DNA of 64,000 nucleotides from JAABQG01 sp963726365 (GTDB taxonomy: Bacteria; Pseudomonadota; Gammaproteobacteria; Burkholderiales; Burkholderiaceae_C), in contig CAVSCI010000011.1 in assembly GCA_963726365.1 (NCBI GenBank), positions 124,001 through 188,000 on the forward strand. The letters run 5' to 3'. Made by a program: the position numbers and the translations under genes. The notes below the pieces were generated by a model. It worked only from the letters and a program-made list of their open reading frames with translations. It searched no databases and was not told where the DNA came from. This document shows, in pieces, positions 7,331 to 16,084 of this stretch. Every line of letters begins with the position of its first letter. The first letter of the stretch is position 1.

Positions 7331-8656
7331 TCAGAAGATCATGCGGGCAATCGCCAGCCCGGTGAACACCGCCACCGAGGTCGCGACCAGGCCGGGGATC
7401 ATGAAGGAATGGTTCAGCACGTACTTGCCGATCTTCGTGGTGCCCGACAGATCGAAGTTGATCGCCGCGATCAATGAGCCGTAGGTCGGGATGAAGAAGT
7501 AGCCGTTGACCGAGGGGAACATCGCGATCAGGAACTGCGGCGGGATGCCCAGCGCAATCCCAAGGGGCATCAGCGCGCGGGTGGTGGCGGCCTGGCTGTA
7601 CAGCAGCACCGAGGCCAGGAACAGGCCGAACGCGAAGGTCCAGGGCGCGACCTTGGCCCAGTCGCCGATCGCCGGGACGATCACGTCCTTGTGCGCGGCG
7701 ATGAAGCTGTCGCCCAGCCAGGCCAGGCCGAAGATGCCGATCACCGCCACCACGCCGGCGCGCAGCGTGGCGGTCTTGGGCACCTCGTCGACGGGCACCT
7801 TGGTCAGCAACAGCATGATCGCGGCCACCGACATCATCAGGATCTCGATCACGATCGGCATGGCCAGCGGACTCTTCGCGCCGGGAAGCTTTCTCAACTC
7901 GGGAAAGAAGCCGAACAGCACGACCAGCGCCACGCCGGACAGGAAGATGAAGGCCGAGAGCCTGGCGCCAGGCTTGAGGGGTGTGCGGCTGGTGTCAACC
8001 TGCGGCGCGGGGATCTGCCCGGACGCCAGGCGCGCCTGGTACTCGGGATCGTCCTTCAGGTCCTTGCCAAGGAACATGGAGACGATGGCGGCGACGATCA
8101 CGCCGGTGAGCGTGGCCGGCACGCAGACCATGAGGATCTGCGGCAGGCCCCACTGGGTCATGCCCTTCTCCGCGAACAGGCCGATCATCGCGGCCGTTGC
8201 AGCAGCCACCGGGCTGGCGGTGATGGCCTGCTGCGAGGCGATGGTGGCCACCGCCATCGGCCGCTCGGGGCGGATGCCGCTGCGGTGTGCGGTCTCGTAG
8301 ATCACCGGCAGCAGCGGATAGACGATGTGCCCGGTGCCTGCCACGAAGGTGAAGGTCCAGGTCGTCAACGGTGCGACGATGGTCACGTACTTCGGGTTGG
8401 CGCGGATGATGCGCTCGGCGATGCGCACAAGAAAGTCGATGCCGCCGGCGGCCTCCATCACCGAGGCGGCCATGATGACCGCCAGGATGATCAGCATCAC
8501 GTCGATCGGCGGCGAGGTCGGGTTGATGCCGAAGCCGGCCACCAGCACCAGCAGGCCAACCGCGCCCCAAAGGCCCAGGCCGATGCCCGAGGAACGTGCG
8601 CCCATCCAGATGGCGGCCAGCACGACGAGAAATTGCAGAACGATAGCGAATGTCAT
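7331..8656 (-). CDS. dcuB: Anaerobic C4-dicarboxylate transporter, DcuA/DcuB family
   Basis: The product is 441 residues, the usual length (E. coli DcuA 433, DcuB 446). It is hydrophobic with 10-12 transmembrane segments. Several stretches look DcuB-like: ANPKYVTIVAP, VAGTGHIVYPLLPVIYE, GIRPERPMA and a C-terminal YVLNHSFMIPGL. DcuB proteins exchange fumarate or aspartate for succinate under low oxygen. A GGAG ribosome-binding site precedes the ATG. It lies 43 bases downstream of aspA on the same strand, the classic aspartase-Dcu pair. Together they import aspartate, release fumarate plus ammonium and exchange the products. The paralogue assignment (DcuB versus DcuA) is from remembered sequences. 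Confidence 0.88.
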   Translation of the reverse strand: MTFAIVLQFLVVLAAIWMGARSSGIGLGLWGAVGLLVLVAGFGINPTSPPIDVMLIILAVIMAASVMEAAGGIDFLVRIAERIIRANPKYVTIVAPLTTWTFTFVAGTGHIVYPLLPVIYETAHRSGIRPERPMAVATIASQQAITASPVAAATAAMIGLFAEKGMTQWGLPQILMVCVPATLTGVIVAAIVSMFLGKDLKDDPEYQARLASGQIPAPQVDTSRTPLKPGARLSAFIFLSGVALVVLFGFFPELRKLPGAKSPLAMPIVIEILMMSVAAIMLLLTKVPVDEVPKTATLRAGVVAVIGIFGLAWLGDSFIAAHKDVIVPAIGDWAKVAPWTFAFGLFLASVLLYSQAATTRALMPLGIALGIPPQFLIAMFPSVNGYFFIPTYGSLIAAINFDLSGTTKIGKYVLNHSFMIPGLVATSVAVFTGLAIARMIF

Positions 8657-8699
8657 GTTGTTTCTCCGGAAACCGGGCGGTGCCCCGCCCGGCGCAGTG

Positions 8700-10103
8700 T
8701 CATTGCTCGAACTTCGGGGCGATCAGGTTCTCAAAGGAAAACACTTCGTCCCAGTGCGCCTGGGTCATCAGCTTGCGCTCGGTGACGACGATCTGGTGCA
8801 GCGACTTGCCGCTCTCGTAGCCTTCGCGTGCGATCTCGGCGCACTGCTTGTAGCCCAGCGAGGGCTTGAGCACGGTGATGATGCCCAGCGAGTTGAGCAC
8901 CATGTCGCGCGAGCGATCGGCATTCGCGGTGATGCCCTGGATGCAGTTGACGTTCAGGCTGTTGACGGCGTTTTCCATCGTGGAGATCGAGGTGAACAGC
9001 GCGAAGGTGATGACCGGCTCCATCACGTTGAGCTGGAGCTGGCCGGCCGAGGCGGCCAGCGTCACCGTGAGGTCCAGGCCGATGACCAGGAAACTGGTCT
9101 GGTTGACCACTTCCGGAATCACAGGATTGACCTTGCCCGGCATGATCGAGCTGCCCGGCTGCATCTGCGGCAGGTTGATCTCGTTGAAGCCGCAGCGCGG
9201 GCCCGAGGCCAGCAGGCGGATGTCGTTGCAGATCTTGGTGAGCTTCGAGGAGGTGCGCTTGAGCACGCCGGAGAGCAGGACATAGGCCCCGGTGTCGGAA
9301 GTGGCTTCGATCAGGTCGCCGGCCAGGATGAAGGTGGTACCGGTCAGCTCGGACAGGTACTTGGTGGCCAGCTCCGGGTAGCCCGGCGCGGCGGTCACGG
9401 TGGTGCCGATGGCGGTGGCGCCCAGATTGATCTCATGCAGGAACTGGCGCACCTCGGCCAGCCGCTGGACTTCCTCGCCCATGGTGGTGCCCCAGCCGTG
9501 GAACTCCTGGCCGAGCGACATCGGCACGGCATCCTGCAGGTGGGTTCGGCCCATCTTCAGCACCCGGTCGAACTCCTTCGCCTTGGCGAAAAAGGCGGCC
9601 TGCAGCCGGCGCAGCGCGTCCATGTAGCTGCCAAGGCGCAGGATCAGCGCGAGTCGGAAAGCAGTGGGATAGATGTCGTTGGTCGACTGCCCGAAGTTCA
9701 CGTGGTCGTTGGGGTTGACGTGCTGGTACTCACCCTTCTTGTGGCCGAGCTGCTCCAGCGCGATGTTGGCAATGACCTCGTTGGCATTCATGTTGGTCGA
9801 GGTGCCGGCACCGCCCTGGATGAAGTCGGTGACGAACTGGTCGCGCATCTCGCCCGCAATCAGCCGGTCACAGGCGTCGGCGATGGCATTGGCCACCTTG
9901 GCGTCGAGCACGCCGAGATCCCGGTTGGCCAGCGCAGCTGCCTTCTTCACATAACCGAACGCCTTGACGAAGTAGGGCTCGGTGGACATCGGGATGCCGG
10001 TGATGTGGAAGTTCTCCTTGCCACGCAATGTCTGCACGCCATAGTAGGCGTCGTCAGGCAACTGCTTTTCGCCCAGAAAGTCTTTTTCAGTACGGAAGCC
10101 CAT
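8700..10103 (-). CDS. aspA: Aspartate ammonia-lyase (aspartase)
   Basis: The start chosen is the ATG at 10103 behind AGGAGAGAACC, giving 467 residues, the family length. It contains the fumarase/aspartase signature GSSIMPGKVNP, which carries the flexible active-site loop, plus TSTNMNANEVIAN and the NDHVNFGQSTND and GRTHLQDAVP substrate-binding motifs. It converts L-aspartate reversibly to fumarate and ammonium in the cytosol. It is co-directional with dcuB. The N-terminus MGFRTEKDFLGEK matches AspA better than fumarase FumC. Confidence 0.93.
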   Translation of the reverse strand: MGFRTEKDFLGEKQLPDDAYYGVQTLRGKENFHITGIPMSTEPYFVKAFGYVKKAAALANRDLGVLDAKVANAIADACDRLIAGEMRDQFVTDFIQGGAGTSTNMNANEVIANIALEQLGHKKGEYQHVNPNDHVNFGQSTNDIYPTAFRLALILRLGSYMDALRRLQAAFFAKAKEFDRVLKMGRTHLQDAVPMSLGQEFHGWGTTMGEEVQRLAEVRQFLHEINLGATAIGTTVTAAPGYPELATKYLSELTGTTFILAGDLIEATSDTGAYVLLSGVLKRTSSKLTKICNDIRLLASGPRCGFNEINLPQMQPGSSIMPGKVNPVIPEVVNQTSFLVIGLDLTVTLAASAGQLQLNVMEPVITFALFTSISTMENAVNSLNVNCIQGITANADRSRDMVLNSLGIITVLKPSLGYKQCAEIAREGYESGKSLHQIVVTERKLMTQAHWDEVFSFENLIAPKFEQ

Positions 10104-10308
10104 GGTTCTCTCCTTGATTTGAATTGGTTGCCCGGTTGGCGCATGCGGGTCCTGCCCACGTCGCAAGAAACAGTGTGAAACGCCCGGAGCCGCTTGGCAA
10201 GCCCGAATCTCAACAGACCGGCATTCAGGGCTGCCTCGAAGGCCCAGCGGCCGGTGCTACGATCTTTACTATTTGTGGCGGCCCCGAGACGGGCCTGGAA
10301 GGTATCGC

Positions 10309-11328
10309 TTGAATCCCGCTGAATCCGCAGCCGTCCTGGCTGGCCTGTACCGCACCATGGTGCGTATAAGGGCGTTCGAGAACGCGGCCGAAATCGCCAG
10401 TCAGGGCGGCGTCAGCGCCTATGGCCAGAGCGCGGCGGGCACGGCCCGGGTGCGCGGCCCGCTGCACCTTTCCACCGGGCAGGAGGCCGTGGCCACCGGC
10501 GTGTGCGCCCACCTGCATCCCGCCGACTACCTGACCTCGACCCACCGCGGCCATGGCCACACGCTCGCCAAGGGCGCCGATCTGGGCCGCATGATGGCCG
10601 AGCTGTTCGGCAAGGCCACCGGCTTCAACGGCGGCAAGGGCGGCTCGATGCACATCGCCGATTTCTCGGTGGGCATGCTGGGCGCCAACGGGGTGGTGGC
10701 GGCCGGGCTGCCGATTGCGGTGGGCGCGGCGCACGCGCAGAAGCTGCAGGGCCGGGATGCGATCACCGTGTGCTTCTTCGGCGACGGCGCGATCAACCGC
10801 GGGCCTTTTCTGGAGGCGCTGAACTGGGCGCGGGTGTACGCGCTGCCGGTGCTGTTTGTCTGTGAAGACAACCGCTGGAGCGCCACCACCGCCAGCGGGC
10901 CGATGACGGCCGGACCGGGCGCCTCGGCACGCGCCATCAGCATGGATATTGCGGCCACGCAGGTCGATGGCAACGATGTGATCGAGGTTTACCAAGCCGC
11001 CGCCGGGCTGGTGGCGCAGGTGCGCGCCGGGCAGGGCCCGCGTCTGCTGCACGCGCTGACCTACCGCGTGAAGGGGCATGTGTCGGTGGACCCGGCCGCC
11101 TACCGCGACCCGCAGGAGCTGGCTGCCGCGCTGCTGACCGACCCGGTTGCCCGCCTGCGCCAGAAGTTTGCGGCGCTGGGGCACGACCTCGCGACGCTGG
11201 ACGCGCTGGAAAACGACGCCACGGCGGAAGTGCAGGTTGCGCTGGATGCGGCCGATGCTGCGCCCTGGCCCGAGGCTAGCGCCGCCTACACCGATGTGCA
11301 GACCACGGGAGCGGGCACATGGTTCTGA
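10309..11328 (+). CDS. Thiamine-diphosphate 2-oxo acid / acetoin dehydrogenase E1 alpha
   Basis: TTG at 10309 with GGAAGG six bases upstream is the best start (339 residues); an ATG at 10273 in the same frame is less well placed. It shows the E1 alpha core: YRTMVRIRAFE, THRGHGHTLAKG, FNGGKGGSMHI and the ThDP-Mg motif GDGAINRGPFLEAL...EDN. It overlaps the E1 beta gene by 10 bases. The pair should form an alpha2beta2 heterotetramer that decarboxylates a 2-oxo acid or cleaves acetoin. No E2 or E3 gene follows; the operon continues with a TRAP transporter. The substrate cannot be read from the sequence. Confidence 0.85.
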   Translation: MNPAESAAVLAGLYRTMVRIRAFENAAEIASQGGVSAYGQSAAGTARVRGPLHLSTGQEAVATGVCAHLHPADYLTSTHRGHGHTLAKGADLGRMMAELFGKATGFNGGKGGSMHIADFSVGMLGANGVVAAGLPIAVGAAHAQKLQGRDAITVCFFGDGAINRGPFLEALNWARVYALPVLFVCEDNRWSATTASGPMTAGPGASARAISMDIAATQVDGNDVIEVYQAAAGLVAQVRAGQGPRLLHALTYRVKGHVSVDPAAYRDPQELAAALLTDPVARLRQKFAALGHDLATLDALENDATAEVQVALDAADAAPWPEASAAYTDVQTTGAGTWF

Positions 11329-12302
11329 ACACACACACACCTGCCCGCACGCCCATCAGCTACGCGCAGGCCGCCGTGCTTGCCGTGCAGCGTGAAATGG
11401 AGCTGGACCCGAATGTCGTGGTGCTGGGCGAAGACGTCGGGCGCGGCGGCATCTTCGGCCAGTACGCCGGGCTGCAGCAGCGCTTTGGCGCGCAGCGCGT
11501 GATCGACGCGCCCATCAGCGAGGCCGCCATCATGGGCGCCGGCGTGGGCATGGCGCTGGCCGGGCTGCGGCCGATCGTCGAGATGCGCGTGGTGGACTTT
11601 GCCCTGTGCGGCATGGACGAGATCGTCAACCAGGCGGCAAAAAACCGCTTCATGTTCGGCGGCCAGGGCCGCGTGCCGCTGGTGGCGCGCATGCCCGGCG
11701 GCATCTGGGACGCCTCGGCCGCGCAGCATTCGCAGTCGCTCGAGGCCTGGTTTGCCCACCTGCCGGGCGTGGTGGTGGTCTGCCCGTCGACCCCGCAGGA
11801 CAACTACTCGCTGCTGCGCGCCGCGCTGCAGTCGGGTGACCCAGTGATCTATATCGAGCACAAGACGCTGTGGAGCGCGCAGGGCGTGGTCGATGAAACC
11901 CAGCAGATTCCGCTGGGCCAGGCCGCGATCCGACGCAGTGGCTCGACGTTGACAATGGTCAGCTGGAGCCGCCAGGCGGGGGTCTGCGCGCAGGCCTGCG
12001 ACGCGCTGGCGGCGGAAGGCATCTATGTGGAGCTGATCGACCTGTGCTCCATCTGGCCCTGGGATCGTGAGCAAGTACTTACATCCTGCGCCAAGACCGG
12101 GCGCCTGCTGGTGGTCCACGAAGCGGTGCAGGCCGGCGGCTTCGGTGCCGAAATTGCCGCCACGGCGGCCGAGGCCACCGGCTGCAAGATCAAGCGCCTC
12201 GGCGCGCCGCGCATCCCGGTCGGTTACGCGCCGGTGCTGGAAGCCCAGTCCCGCATCAGCGCCGACGCCGTGGCCGCGGCGGTGCGCGCCATGCTGCATT
12301 GA
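11319..12302 (+). CDS. 2-oxo acid / acetoin dehydrogenase E1 beta
   Basis: The product is 327 residues, typical for E1 beta (AcoB/PdhB type). It contains VVVLGEDVGRGGIFG, the interface motif PISEAAIMGAGVGMAL, and a transketolase C-terminal domain with LIDLCSIWPWD and VVHEAVQAGGFGAEI. The overlap with E1 alpha implies translational coupling. A 76-base gap with a 6-bp inverted repeat (GGTATC ACCC GATACC, 12326-12341) separates it from dctQ. Confidence 0.87.
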   Translation: MVLNTHTPARTPISYAQAAVLAVQREMELDPNVVVLGEDVGRGGIFGQYAGLQQRFGAQRVIDAPISEAAIMGAGVGMALAGLRPIVEMRVVDFALCGMDEIVNQAAKNRFMFGGQGRVPLVARMPGGIWDASAAQHSQSLEAWFAHLPGVVVVCPSTPQDNYSLLRAALQSGDPVIYIEHKTLWSAQGVVDETQQIPLGQAAIRRSGSTLTMVSWSRQAGVCAQACDALAAEGIYVELIDLCSIWPWDREQVLTSCAKTGRLLVVHEAVQAGGFGAEIAATAAEATGCKIKRLGAPRIPVGYAPVLEAQSRISADAVAAAVRAMLH

Positions 12303-12378
12303 ACCCTTGATGGAACTTTCCCTGAGGTATCACCCGATACCGGATGCAACACTTCTCCTTTAACCTGCGCCTGAACCC

Positions 12379-12903
12379 ATGCATATCCACGAACCCCACC
12401 ACCTGCCCGCCGAAGTGCCGGATCCGGCCGCGCAGGACGAAGTGACCGTCATTCCGCTGAAGATCGAGGACTGGCTGACCGTCATCGTCATGGGCTTGTT
12501 GGCGCTGATCACGTTCATGAATGTGCTGGTGCGTTATTTCACCGACCAGTCGTTCGCCTGGACCGAGGAGTTCTCGGTGTTCCTGATGATCGTTCTGGCG
12601 CTGGTGGCGGGCTCCGCCTCGGTGGCGCGCAACCGCCAGATCCGCATCGAGTTCTTCGCTGACAGCGGCTCGGCCGCGCGCCAGCGGGCGCTGGCGCGCT
12701 TTGGCGCGCTCATGATGTTCCTGCTGTTCGCACTGATCGCCGTGCTGAGCACCCGCGTGGTGTACGACGACATCCGCTTTGGCGAGACTTCGCCGGGCAT
12801 CGGCGTGCCGCAGTGGTGGTACACGATCTGGCTGCCCGTGATGTCGGTGGCAATCTCCGGGCGCGCCTTGGGCCTGTTCATCCGACGTGGCCGCCGGGAG
12901 TGA
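12379..12903 (+). CDS. dctQ: TRAP transporter small membrane subunit (DctQ family)
   Basis: The product is 174 residues with four hydrophobic helices after a 30-residue polar N-terminus. It has the family signatures FMNVLVRYF, FAWTEEFSVFLMIVLAL and RIEFFADS. It pairs with the large subunit that starts 10 bases after its stop. It should sit in the inner membrane as part of a sodium-dependent tripartite ATP-independent carrier. The symbol is by family; the substrate is unknown. Confidence 0.88.
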   Translation: MHIHEPHHLPAEVPDPAAQDEVTVIPLKIEDWLTVIVMGLLALITFMNVLVRYFTDQSFAWTEEFSVFLMIVLALVAGSASVARNRQIRIEFFADSGSAARQRALARFGALMMFLLFALIAVLSTRVVYDDIRFGETSPGIGVPQWWYTIWLPVMSVAISGRALGLFIRRGRRE

Positions 12904-12913
12904 GGATCCGGTC

Positions 12914-14212
12914 ATGATCCCCACCCTTTTGTTTGTCGCCTTCGTCGTCATGATGCTGATGGGCGTGCCCATCGGCGCGGCGCTGGGCCTGGCGGGCGCG
13001 GCCTGCATCGCGCTGGCCAATTCCGATGCCCAATGGTTCGGGCTGCTGGCCGTGCCGCAAAACTTCTACGCCGGCCTGGGCAAGTACCCGCTGCTGGCGA
13101 TCCCGATGTTCGTGCTGGTCGGCTCGATCTTCGACCGCTCCGGCGTGGCCTTGCGGCTGGTGAACTTTGCCGTGGCCATCGTCGGGCGCGGCCCGGGCAT
13201 GCTGCCGCTGGTGGCGATTCTGGTGGCCATGTTCCTGGGCGGAATTTCGGGCTCGGGCCCGGCCAATGCGGCTGCCGTGGGCGCGGTGATGATTGCCGCG
13301 ATGTCACGCGCCGGCTACCCGGCGGCGTTTTCCGCCAGCGTGGTGGGCGCGGCGGCGGCCACCGACATCCTGATTCCGCCCTCGGTGGCCTTCATCGTGT
13401 ATTCAGTGCTGGTGCCGGGCGCCTCGGTGCCGGCGCTGTTTGCCGCCGGCATGATTCCCGGCATCCTGGCTGGCGTGGCGCTGATCGTGCCGACCGTGCT
13501 GCTGGCGCGCAAGCACAAGATGGGCGCGCTGGAAGCCAGCCTGCCGCGCCCGGACCTGTGGCAAAGCTTCAAGGAAGCGACCTGGGGCCTGGCGGCGCCG
13601 GTGCTGATTCTGGGCGGCATGCGCGCCGGCTGGTTCACGCCGACCGAGGCCGCCGTGGTGGCGGTGTTCTACGGCCTCTTCGTCGGCATGGCGATCCACC
13701 GCACCATCAAGGTCCGCGACCTGTTCGTCATCCTGCGCGAGTCGGGGGAACTGTCAGCCATCATCCTGCTGGTGGTGTCGCTGGCGGGCATCTTTGCCTA
13801 TTCGCTGTCCACGCTGGGCGTGATCGACCCGGTGACGCGCGCCATCGTCAATTCGGGGCTTGGCGAATACGGCGTGCTGTCGCTGCTGATCCTGCTGCTG
13901 ATCACCGTGGGCATGTTCCTGGACGGCGTGTCGATCTTCCTGATCTTCGTGCCGCTGCTGTGGCCCATCGTGCAGTTCTACCAATGGGACCCGGTCTGGT
14001 TCGGCGTGATCCTCACGTTGAAGGTGGCACTGGGCCAGTTCACGCCGCCGCTGGCTGTGAACCTGATGGTGTCGTGCCGCATTGCCGGCGTACGCATGGA
14101 AGAAACCGTGCGCTGGGTCGGCTGGATGCTGTTCTCGATGTTCCTGGTGATGGTGGCCGTCATCATCTGGCCGGAGCTGGCGCTGTGGCTGCCGCGCTAC
14201 CTGGGCTATTGA
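12914..14212 (+). CDS. dctM: TRAP transporter large permease subunit (DctM family)
   Basis: The start chosen is the ATG at 12914 (MIPTLLFVAFVVMMLMG), giving 432 residues, the normal length; an upstream in-frame start inside dctQ is unlikely. It has about 12-13 transmembrane segments and the motifs GGISGSGPANAAAVG, ATDILIPPSVAFI and GMFLDGVSIFLI. The substrate-translocating subunit; the periplasmic receptor gene follows 49 bases downstream. Confidence 0.9.
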   Translation: MIPTLLFVAFVVMMLMGVPIGAALGLAGAACIALANSDAQWFGLLAVPQNFYAGLGKYPLLAIPMFVLVGSIFDRSGVALRLVNFAVAIVGRGPGMLPLVAILVAMFLGGISGSGPANAAAVGAVMIAAMSRAGYPAAFSASVVGAAAATDILIPPSVAFIVYSVLVPGASVPALFAAGMIPGILAGVALIVPTVLLARKHKMGALEASLPRPDLWQSFKEATWGLAAPVLILGGMRAGWFTPTEAAVVAVFYGLFVGMAIHRTIKVRDLFVILRESGELSAIILLVVSLAGIFAYSLSTLGVIDPVTRAIVNSGLGEYGVLSLLILLLITVGMFLDGVSIFLIFVPLLWPIVQFYQWDPVWFGVILTLKVALGQFTPPLAVNLMVSCRIAGVRMEETVRWVGWMLFSMFLVMVAVIIWPELALWLPRYLGY

Positions 14213-14261
14213 GCCCCTTTGTCAGTGTTTTTTGTTTTTTCATCCCAAGGAGACCTTTCCC

Positions 14262-15299
14262 ATGAAATTCCGCAGAACCCTTCTCGGCCTCGTTGCCGCC
14301 GCCGCCGCGCTGGGCACCCTCCCGCTGGCCGCCACCGCGCAGACCGCGTACAAGGCCGAGTACAAGATGTCGCTGGTGCTTGGGCCCCCGACCCCCTGGG
14401 GCCAGGCCGGCAAGGTCTGGGCCGACCTCGTCAAGGAACGCACGCAGGGCCGCATCAACATCAAGCTGTACCCCGGCGTCTCGCTGATCCAGGGCGACCA
14501 GACGCGTGAATTTTCAGCGCTGCGCCAGGGCGTGATCGACATGGCGGTGGGCTCCACGATCAACTGGTCGCCGCAGGTCAAGGAACTCAACCTGTTCTCG
14601 CTGCCGTTCCTGATGCCCGACTACGCCGCCATCGACGCGTTGACGCAGGGCGAAGTCGGCAAGAAGATCTTTGCCACGCTGGACAAGTCCGGCGTGGTGC
14701 CGCTGGCCTGGGGCGAGAACGGCTACCGCGAACTGACCAATTCCAAGCGCCCGATCAAGTCGCCTGAAGACCTCAAGGGCATGAAGATCCGCGTGGTCGG
14801 CTCGCCCATCTTCTCCGACATGTTCAGCGCCATGGGCGCCAACCCGACGCAGATGAGCTGGGCTGACGCGCAGCCGGCCCTGTCCAGCGGCGCCGTGGAC
14901 GGCCAGGAGAACCCGCTGTTCCTGTTCACCATCCTCAAGATGCACAACGTGGGCCAGAAGTTTGTCACGACCTGGGGCTATGTGGCCGACCCGCTGGTGT
15001 TCGTGGTCAACAAGGAGATCTGGGCTTCATGGACCCCGGCCGACCAGAAGATCGTGCGCGAGGCGGCCATCGAGGCCGGCAAGCAGGAAATCGCCGTGGC
15101 GCGCAAGGGGCTGGTGGAGGCGGACAAGCCGCTGCTCAAGGACATCGCGGCCATGGGCGTGACCGTAACCCAGCTGACACCCACTGAGCGTGAGGCGTTC
15201 GTCAAGGCCACCCGCCCGGTGTACGACAAGTGGAAGACGACGGTCGGCGCGGACCTGGTGAAGACGGCGGAAGCCGCCATCGCCGCGCGCAAGAAGTAA
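14262..15299 (+). CDS. dctP: TRAP transporter periplasmic substrate-binding protein (DctP family)
   Basis: The start is the ATG at 14262 behind CCAAGGAGACC, giving 345 residues. Signal peptide about 1-26 (ends ATAQT). DctP-fold motifs include GDQTREFSALRQGVIDMAVGS, the KIRVVGSPIF segment carrying the carboxylate-binding Arg, and GAVDGQENPLFLF. Such receptors usually bind an organic acid through that Arg. With an E1 pair in the same operon, a 2-oxo acid or a precursor is a reasonable guess (inference). Confidence 0.9.
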   Translation: MKFRRTLLGLVAAAAALGTLPLAATAQTAYKAEYKMSLVLGPPTPWGQAGKVWADLVKERTQGRINIKLYPGVSLIQGDQTREFSALRQGVIDMAVGSTINWSPQVKELNLFSLPFLMPDYAAIDALTQGEVGKKIFATLDKSGVVPLAWGENGYRELTNSKRPIKSPEDLKGMKIRVVGSPIFSDMFSAMGANPTQMSWADAQPALSSGAVDGQENPLFLFTILKMHNVGQKFVTTWGYVADPLVFVVNKEIWASWTPADQKIVREAAIEAGKQEIAVARKGLVEADKPLLKDIAAMGVTVTQLTPTEREAFVKATRPVYDKWKTTVGADLVKTAEAAIAARKK

Positions 15300-15322
15300 G
15301 TGCTTCACCGCAGGGCCTTGCC

Positions 15323-15700
15323 ATGCCGGTCATGACGGCCTTGCGCGTCGTCGATTCGATCACCGAACTGGGCCCGCAGGACGCGGGCTGCCTGGCGGTG
15401 AGCGGCTCGCACGGCGGCATCAGTTCGGCGCGCTATGCGCTGGCGGCACGGCCTCTGTTGAGCGTGTTCAACGACGCCGGCGTGGGCAAGGATGCTGCCG
15501 GGCTGGCGGCCCTGCCGTTCCTGCAATCGCACGGCCTGGCTGCCTGCACGGTGGGCCACGACAGCGCGCGCATCGGCGAGGCTGCCAGCACGCTGGCTGA
15601 TGGCGTCGTCAGCCATGTGAACCCGCTGGCACAGGCGCTGGGGATTCGGGTGGGTCAGCGCTGCCGAAGCCTGATCGAAGAACTCCAGACCCGGCGCTGA
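15323..15700 (+). CDS. Small conserved protein of unknown function, end of E1-TRAP operon
   Basis: The start at ATG 15323, 23 bases after dctP, gives 125 residues. It is cytosolic, Ala/Gly-rich and Rossmann-like. Motifs include SITELGPQDAGCLAVSGSHGG, VFNDAGVGKDAAG, ACTVGHDSARIGEA and GVVSHVNPLAQALG. I recall similar small proteins beside TRAP or acetoin-type genes in Burkholderiales but know no assigned function. The strongly patterned His/Ser/Asp residues suggest an enzyme or ligand-binding protein. A weak hairpin (CCGGCG CTGA CGCCGG) overlaps the stop. Confidence 0.7.
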   Translation: MPVMTALRVVDSITELGPQDAGCLAVSGSHGGISSARYALAARPLLSVFNDAGVGKDAAGLAALPFLQSHGLAACTVGHDSARIGEAASTLADGVVSHVNPLAQALGIRVGQRCRSLIEELQTRR

Positions 15701-15763
15701 CGCCGGCTTCTTGACGGGTGGGGGCGTCGTTCTGCGGAATTTTGGAACGAATTACGATCAAAT

Positions 15764-15808
15764 CCAGCGTCAAATGGTCATTTTTTGCTACTTATTCAGT
15801 AGTAAAAC
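15764..15808 (+). repeat. Dispersed intergenic repeat, copy C (closest to consensus)
   Basis: CCAGCGTCAAATGGTCATTT, then TTTGCTACTTATTCAGTAGT. The 3' part is an imperfect inverted repeat (GCTAC / GTAGT). It sits in the 120-base gap between the E1-TRAP operon and minE, between convergent genes. Confidence 0.8.
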
Positions 15809-15820
15809 AGTGCCGCGTCT

Positions 15821-16081
15821 TCACCGCGCGTCCGGCAGTTCGATCTTCACCTCCAGCACTTCCAGGTTGCCCTGGCGCTCGAGGTTGACCTTGATGTCGT
15901 CGGGATTGATCTTCACGTACTTGCTGATCACGGCAATCAGTTCGCGCTGCAGGTCGGGCAGGTAGTCGGGCTCGGCGGCATTGCGCCCGCTACGCTCGTG
16001 CGCCAGGATGATCTGCAGCCGCTCCTTGGCGACGCTGGCGGTCTTTTTCTTCTCGCCAAGCAGAAAAGTCAGGAAAGACAT
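15821..16081 (-). CDS. minE: Cell division topological specificity factor MinE
   Basis: Starting at the second of two adjacent ATGs (16081) gives MSFLTFLLGEKKKTAS, the usual Burkholderiales MinE start (86 residues); 16084 is the alternative. It has the amphipathic N-terminal membrane-targeting segment, the MinD-activating helix VAKERLQIILAHER, and a C-terminal dimerisation beta domain (YVKINPDDIKVNL, LEVLEVKIELP). It stimulates MinD ATPase and so drives Min oscillation. It abuts the minD stop codon directly. Confidence 0.95.
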   Translation of the reverse strand: MSFLTFLLGEKKKTASVAKERLQIILAHERSGRNAAEPDYLPDLQRELIAVISKYVKINPDDIKVNLERQGNLEVLEVKIELPDAR

Positions 16082-16084
16082 CAT

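Noticed and set aside
12326..12341. GGTATC ACCC GATACC as a terminator or riboswitch between E1 beta and dctQ
   Set aside because: Only a 6-bp stem with no T-run or conserved riboswitch landmarks; mentioned under the E1 beta gene only.
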